A DNA stretch of 64,000 nucleotides from Lactobacillus sp. LL6 (GTDB lineage Bacteria > Bacillota > Bacilli > Lactobacillales > Lactobacillaceae), in assembly GCF_007570935.1 (NCBI RefSeq), contig NZ_VLLR01000001.1, positions 124,001-188,000 on the forward strand. The letters run 5' to 3'. Positions 60,390-64,000 of the stretch are shown one piece after another. Position numbers and translations under genes: made by a program. Below the pieces are notes generated by a model that did not search any database, was not told where the DNA came from, and saw only the letters and a list, made by a program, of their open reading frames with translations. The stretch's first letter is position 1. Every line of letters starts with the position of its first letter.

Positions 60390-61655
60390 TTATACAATGA
60401 ATTTCTTGAATTTAGCTTGATCTTCTGGTGCAATATTTGCTGTTACATACACACCATCATCTTTAAACTGTTCATCTGTTACTTGAGCATGTTCATGTAA
60501 GTATGCAAGAGATTTGCCATCTTCAATTGGTAGAACCAAGTGAAACTCTTCGTAATTTGCAAAGATACGTTTCACAATAAAATCAGCCAGCATCTTAATA
60601 GATTTTTCATCGGTTGCTGAATAAAGAATGTCATTGCCTTCAATTTGTGGATAAGCACGGTTAGTTTTATCAGCTTTATTATAAGCTGTAATCATTGGGA
60701 TTCCTTTGACTCCGACTTCATCAAGTACATTTTGTGTAGTGCGAATCATCTGGATCATGTTAGGGTCGCTTGAATCAACCACATTAATGATTAAGTCAGC
60801 ATCACGCGCTTCTTGCAAAGTTGCCTTGAAAGATTCCACCAGGTTGTGGGGCAGTTTTGAAATGAAACCAACGGTGTCAGACAATATAAAGTTAAAGTTA
60901 TTGCCTAAATCAATTCGGCGTACACTTGTATCAAGGGTAGCAAAAAGCATGTTTTTAACAAAAACTTCTTTGCCTTCTTCATTGTCGGAAAAAGCCTTGA
61001 GCAAGCCATTCATCGTAGTAGATTTACCAGCGTTGGTGTAGCCAACAAGAGCGACTTTAGGGATGCGGCTTTGATTACGACGACTAGCTTTAATTTCTTC
61101 TTGTCCTTCGACGGCTTTAAGTTCCTTCTTGATTGCAGCGATTTGCTTACCGATTGTCCGGCGATTTAATTCTAATTTTGATTCACCGCTACCACGGTTG
61201 GCAAAGCCTCCACCACGCTGTTGGTCAAGATTATTTTCAGAAGGGTGCAAGCGTGGTAATTCATATTGAAGGTGCGCAAGTTCTACTTGAAGCTTGGCTT
61301 GCTTAGTTCGTGCTCGACTTGAGAAAATTTCTAAAATCAATTCAGTACGGTCAATTACACGGAGTTTGGTCATTTTTTCTAAGTTACGAATTTGCACAGG
61401 TGTAAGTTCATCGTTTAAAACCAGGACTTTGGCTTTCAAGCCTTGAGCCATTGTGCGAATTTCATTGATTTTTCCAACACCAAAATAAGTCCCAGCTACA
61501 ACATTTTCGGCGTTTTGCTGGCTACGTCCAACTACTTCCATATTATTAGCTTCAACTAAGCTAGCAAGTTCGCTCATGTAATAGTCAAAGTTTGGGTCTT
61601 TCAAGTTAACTCCAGCAATATAAGCTTTAGTTTTTTTAGGTTGATTATCTATCAT
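60390..61655 (-). CDS. hflX: Ribosome-associated GTPase HflX
   Basis: A 421-aa GTPase that splits stalled ribosomes. The N-terminal nucleotide-binding-like domain (AENVVAGTYFGVGKINEIRT, VLVLNDELTPVQIRNLEKMT) is followed by a coiled coil with LAHLQYELPRLHPSENNLDQ and RGGGFANRGSGESKLELNRR, then the G domain with GYTNAGKSTTMNGL (G1), LDTSVR (G2), SDTVGFISKLPHNLVESF (G3) and TAYNKADK (G4). The start is ATG 61655, preceded by a GAGG-type site on the minus strand. Confidence 0.95.
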   Translation of the reverse strand: MIDNQPKKTKAYIAGVNLKDPNFDYYMSELASLVEANNMEVVGRSQQNAENVVAGTYFGVGKINEIRTMAQGLKAKVLVLNDELTPVQIRNLEKMTKLRVIDRTELILEIFSSRARTKQAKLQVELAHLQYELPRLHPSENNLDQQRGGGFANRGSGESKLELNRRTIGKQIAAIKKELKAVEGQEEIKASRRNQSRIPKVALVGYTNAGKSTTMNGLLKAFSDNEEGKEVFVKNMLFATLDTSVRRIDLGNNFNFILSDTVGFISKLPHNLVESFKATLQEARDADLIINVVDSSDPNMIQMIRTTQNVLDEVGVKGIPMITAYNKADKTNRAYPQIEGNDILYSATDEKSIKMLADFIVKRIFANYEEFHLVLPIEDGKSLAYLHEHAQVTDEQFKDDGVYVTANIAPEDQAKFKKFIV

Positions 61656-61765
61656 ATTTTCACCTCATATTTCTGATTTTTGTACGTGCTTATTATAGAT
61701 TAAGGGGGGAGAGATGGCAATTTTGGAGTATTTGGAAAATTTGTTTTGTAGGATAATTGTAATAC

Positions 61766-61867
61766 AAAGATAACTTGTGAAGGATTAAAGCTGAGTTCCC
61801 AAATGGGAGTAAAGTAATGACCGAGAATTCTCATGTTTCTGACTCCTGGGGTTATCTTTATTTTTTT
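61766..61867 (+). repeat. Inverted-repeat-bounded structured element (repeat or small RNA candidate)
   Basis: Part of the 711-nt gene-poor stretch 61656-62366. AAAGATAAC (61766-61774) and GTTATCTTT (61851-61859) are perfect 9-bp arms. Between them are hairpins TTCCC-AAAT-GGGAG (61796-61809) and the palindrome GAGAATTCTC (61823-61832), plus GAGT/ACTC pairing (61793-61796 / 61842-61845). A T7 tract (61861-61867) follows on the plus strand. The base composition is higher in GC than its surroundings. It could be a dispersed palindromic repeat, a decayed small mobile element, or the end of a small RNA. Confidence 0.5.
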
Positions 61868-62106
61868 ATCTTATTTTTATTTAGTTCATATTTAATGTTA
61901 ATTAAAATTTTAGAATTCTTTTGGATCTCGTTTACTATAAAATCTATAATTTGAATTGAATAGTCATATCGATTAGCTAATTTATAGTAATAACAATATT
62001 TTGAATCAGTTTTTAGATGATAAAATTTAGTAAATAATTGGAAGTCATAACTGTTAAAGGTTGATTAAGTACTTTTGTTTAGTAATCTAGCAGAAATGTT
62101 TTCCAT
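61858..62106 (-). pseudogene. Small gene interrupted by an in-frame stop (83 codons)
   Basis: On the minus strand, ATG 62106 has an ideal GGAGAG ribosome site 8 nt upstream (62115-62120). The frame reads MENISARLLNKST, then TAA at codon 14 (62067-62065), and continues open for 68 more sense codons (STFNSYDFQLFTKFYHLKTD, KYCYYYKLANRYDYSIQIID, ending YELNKNKIKK) to TAA at 61860-61858. A single nonsense change in an otherwise intact, tyrosine/lysine-rich small gene is the simplest reading. No homologue is recognised. The 3' end overlaps the inverted repeat at 61766-61859. Confidence 0.5.
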
Positions 62107-62366
62107 AAATATAACTCTCCAAATATAATTTATTAAAATAAATTTGTATTAATTATATCAAAAAAGATAATCCTAAAATTTTAATATTTTCTTCTTACTC
62201 TTACGATAACCCTTCTGCATATATAGTAGAAAAAGGTAAAACATAACACAAAAGCATATGTTTGTCACTTCATGTGCCTTGAAAAGGGTGGCATAATTAT
62301 CCAAACCGATATATAATAGTAAAGATTCTGAAAAACTATTAAACTTTGAAACTAAGGGGATAGAGC

Positions 62367-63398
62367 ATGGCAGAAGATAATAAACAAAAAAATGTCCAGC
62401 ACCATCATCACCACCATAGGCATCACAGAAGACGTCGCAAGTTTTGGCGTATTTTCTGGATCGTGATTGGCGTTGTGGTAGTTGCTGGTATTTTTGTTGC
62501 TGGGATGATGTACAAGAATCTTCGTGACACCACTAACAGCATGTATACTCCAGTTGCTAAGTCAACCACGAGTAATAAAGGACGAAATCTAGACGATTTA
62601 TTAAAAGAAAAGAAACCTATTAACATTTTGCTTCTTGGAATTGATACCGGGGCTATGAACCGTCACTGGAAAGGGCGTACTGACACAATCATGATGATGT
62701 CAATCAATCCAAAGAAAGGTACAACTGATATTGTATCTATTCCACGTGACTCAGCCGCAATTTTTCCAGATTTCAAGAGCTACGGTGTTACAAAAATTAA
62801 CTCAGCATACACTCTAGGTGGTGTATCTGAAACTATTAAAACGCTTGATAAATACTACAGTGTACCAATTGATGGCTATATTTTGATTAATATGGGCGCA
62901 CTTCCAAAGGCAATTGATCAAGTTGGTGGAATTGAAGTAACTTCACCATTGACCTTCGACAATATGGGATACCATTTTGAAAAAGGAAAGACTTACCATT
63001 TAAACGGTAAGAAAGCGTTGGCTTTTGCTCAACTTCGCCACGGTGATCCTCGTCAAGATTATGGTAGACAAGACCGTGATCGCCGTATTGTTATGGGACT
63101 TCTTAAGAAGTCAGTATCTCCAACTACTCTTCTTAATACTAAGTTTCTCAATTCAATTGCGGATGAAATGCAAACTGACCTTACTATGAACCAAATGTAC
63201 AAGATTGGTATGGATTACCGCAAAGCTACTGAAAACGTTACCCCAGACCACGCACAAGGCGTAAGTAAGGAAACCAATAACGTTAAGTTTGGCGTTATGG
63301 AAATTGAAGTCATCAGTCAAAAAGAACGTCAACGTGTATCTGACAAACTCAGAAAAGCACTTGATCTTTCAACAACTACTGTAACTAATAAGGAATAA
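62367..63398 (+). CDS. epsA: LytR-CpsA-Psr (LCP) family protein, first gene of an exopolysaccharide operon
   Basis: A 343-aa membrane-anchored transferase. A natural histidine/arginine-rich cytoplasmic tail (residues 11-25: QHHHHHHRHHRRRRK) precedes one transmembrane helix (IFWIVIGVVVVAGIFVAGM). The LCP domain from ~75 has NILLLGIDTGAMNRHWKGRT, MMSINPKKGTTDIVSIPRDS, INSAYTLGGVSETIKTLDKY and FAQLRHGDPRQDYGRQDRDR. LCP enzymes attach glycopolymers to the cell wall. AAGGGG precedes ATG 62367. A -10 box TATAAT (62312-62317) lies upstream. The next gene is a Wzz/tyrosine-kinase modulator, as in lactobacillus eps clusters. Confidence 0.92.
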   Translation: MAEDNKQKNVQHHHHHHRHHRRRRKFWRIFWIVIGVVVVAGIFVAGMMYKNLRDTTNSMYTPVAKSTTSNKGRNLDDLLKEKKPINILLLGIDTGAMNRHWKGRTDTIMMMSINPKKGTTDIVSIPRDSAAIFPDFKSYGVTKINSAYTLGGVSETIKTLDKYYSVPIDGYILINMGALPKAIDQVGGIEVTSPLTFDNMGYHFEKGKTYHLNGKKALAFAQLRHGDPRQDYGRQDRDRRIVMGLLKKSVSPTTLLNTKFLNSIADEMQTDLTMNQMYKIGMDYRKATENVTPDHAQGVSKETNNVKFGVMEIEVISQKERQRVSDKLRKALDLSTTTVTNKE

Positions 63399-63402
63399 GT
63401 GA

Positions 63403-64000
63403 ATGGAACAAAAACAAGATTCAACAAATACAATTGATTTAACCCAGTTAATTCGCATCTGTAGAAAGCATATCTGGGCACTCATTCTCTGGAGTGTCGG
63501 TCTTGCTCTTGTAGGTTGGGGAGTGGCAAGTTTTGCAATTACCCCTAAATACACTTCTAGTGCACAAATCTTAGTTAATCAAAAGGCTAACAAGAATGAC
63601 CCAAATGCAGCTTACAACACTCAACAAGCTAACATGCAACTTGTTACTACTTATAAAGATATTGTAACTAGTCACGTTATCTTAAGCGAAGCTTCTGATC
63701 GTTTAGAAAATCCAGTTAGAGTAATTAAAAAAGCTCAACCTGCTAAATATACTACTGATGAAAATGGTCAAAGAAGATTAGTTCGTAAAGCAAAACCTGC
63801 TGTAATTGATCGTTCAGGTAAAGCATATTCAGTAAGTGCTAACCAACTTCAAAAGGCTATTTCAGTTTCTACTCAACAACAATCTCAAGTCTTCTCAATC
63901 AGTGCTAAGTCAGATAATCCTGATAAGTCAATGGCAGAAGCAAATGCGGTGGCTGAAGTTTTCAAAGATCGTATTAAGTCAATTATGAACGTTAACAACG
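63403..64000 (+). CDS. epsB: Exopolysaccharide chain-length regulator / tyrosine kinase modulator (Wzz family), 5' part
   Basis: ATG 63403, 4 nt after epsA, opens a frame that runs to the window edge (199 codons visible). It begins MEQKQDSTNTIDLTQLIRIC and contains the first Wzz transmembrane segment (IWALILWSVGLALVGWGVAS) followed by the extracytoplasmic domain (YTSSAQILVNQKANKND, then DIVTSHVILSEASDRL). In eps operons this protein activates the tyrosine kinase and controls chain length. The second membrane helix and C-terminus lie beyond the window. Confidence 0.92.
   Translation, partial: MEQKQDSTNTIDLTQLIRICRKHIWALILWSVGLALVGWGVASFAITPKYTSSAQILVNQKANKNDPNAAYNTQQANMQLVTTYKDIVTSHVILSEASDRLENPVRVIKKAQPAKYTTDENGQRRLVRKAKPAVIDRSGKAYSVSANQLQKAISVSTQQQSQVFSISAKSDNPDKSMAEANAVAEVFKDRIKSIMNVNN

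Noticed and set aside
1-64000. CRISPR array, tRNA or rRNA genes
   Set aside because: No regularly spaced repeats, cloverleaf sequences with CCA or rRNA-like conserved stretches were seen.

Overview
The window reads as chromosomal DNA of a low-GC lactic acid bacterium, most probably the Lactobacillus johnsonii / gasseri / taiwanensis group. The evidence is the AT-rich codon use and several near-textbook lactobacillus proteins: a nucleoside 2-deoxyribosyltransferase matching the L. leichmannii type, PepO, an SLAP-like wall protein, fused substrate-binding/permease amino-acid ABC transporters, and an epsA-epsB exopolysaccharide operon start. The species call is an inference. I see no rRNA, tRNA, CRISPR array or prophage. 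The chromosome is densely packed, and most genes are bounded by clear intrinsic terminators.

Layout. 1-4.8 kb: htpX and lemA, an ion-transporter-superfamily permease, an HesB-like Fe-S protein and a membrane-anchored glycerophosphodiesterase. 4.8-6.35 kb: an intact IS110-group insertion sequence whose 5' non-coding end folds into two guide-loop domains (candidate bridge RNA). 6.5-8.4 kb: an unlisted 46-aa basic protein, then an HD nucleotidase/HNH nuclease pair. 8.4-12.9 kb: a secreted protein, a DUF805 protein and a lysine-riboswitch-controlled ABC transporter. 12.9-19.5 kb: housekeeping and repair genes, including an O6-alkylguanine transferase homologue with Asp in place of the catalytic Cys, plus Sir2, cardiolipin synthase and RNase HI. 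19.5-33.3 kb: secreted proteins, prs, a TetR/membrane-protein pair with a palindromic operator, a second amino-acid ABC operon, ddl, a MerR-like/coiled-coil protein, a YibE/F pair, and a hydrolase gene that carries a perfect parS site. 33.3-38 kb: a large GH31 glycosidase divergent from nagA, with a NagR/DasR-like operator between them.

38-41.4 kb: a catabolite-controlled candidate structured RNA with its own promoter and terminator (about 38136-38430), then ntd, an orphan PTS IIA, a tyrosine phosphatase, usp, and a long leader with two terminators and a 35-aa ORF ahead of phnDCEE. 44.9-50.8 kb: SLAP protein, metallophosphoesterase, and an asnB/D-aspartate ligase operon likely to build the amidated D-Asp peptidoglycan crossbridge. 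50.9-57 kb: anaerobic ribonucleotide reductase nrdDG followed by a MIP18/DUF1858 protein and two DUF438/hemerythrin/PAS paralogues, a coherent Fe-S/oxygen-linked block. 57-64 kb: MFS transporter, pepO, hflX, a 710-nt stretch holding a repeat-like inverted element and a nonsense-interrupted small gene, and the start of an exopolysaccharide operon.

Best candidates for something undescribed are the structured RNA at 38.1-38.4 kb, the phn leader at 41.1-41.35 kb, the IS110 guide RNA at 4.8-5.05 kb, and the MIP18-DUF438 module behind nrdDG.
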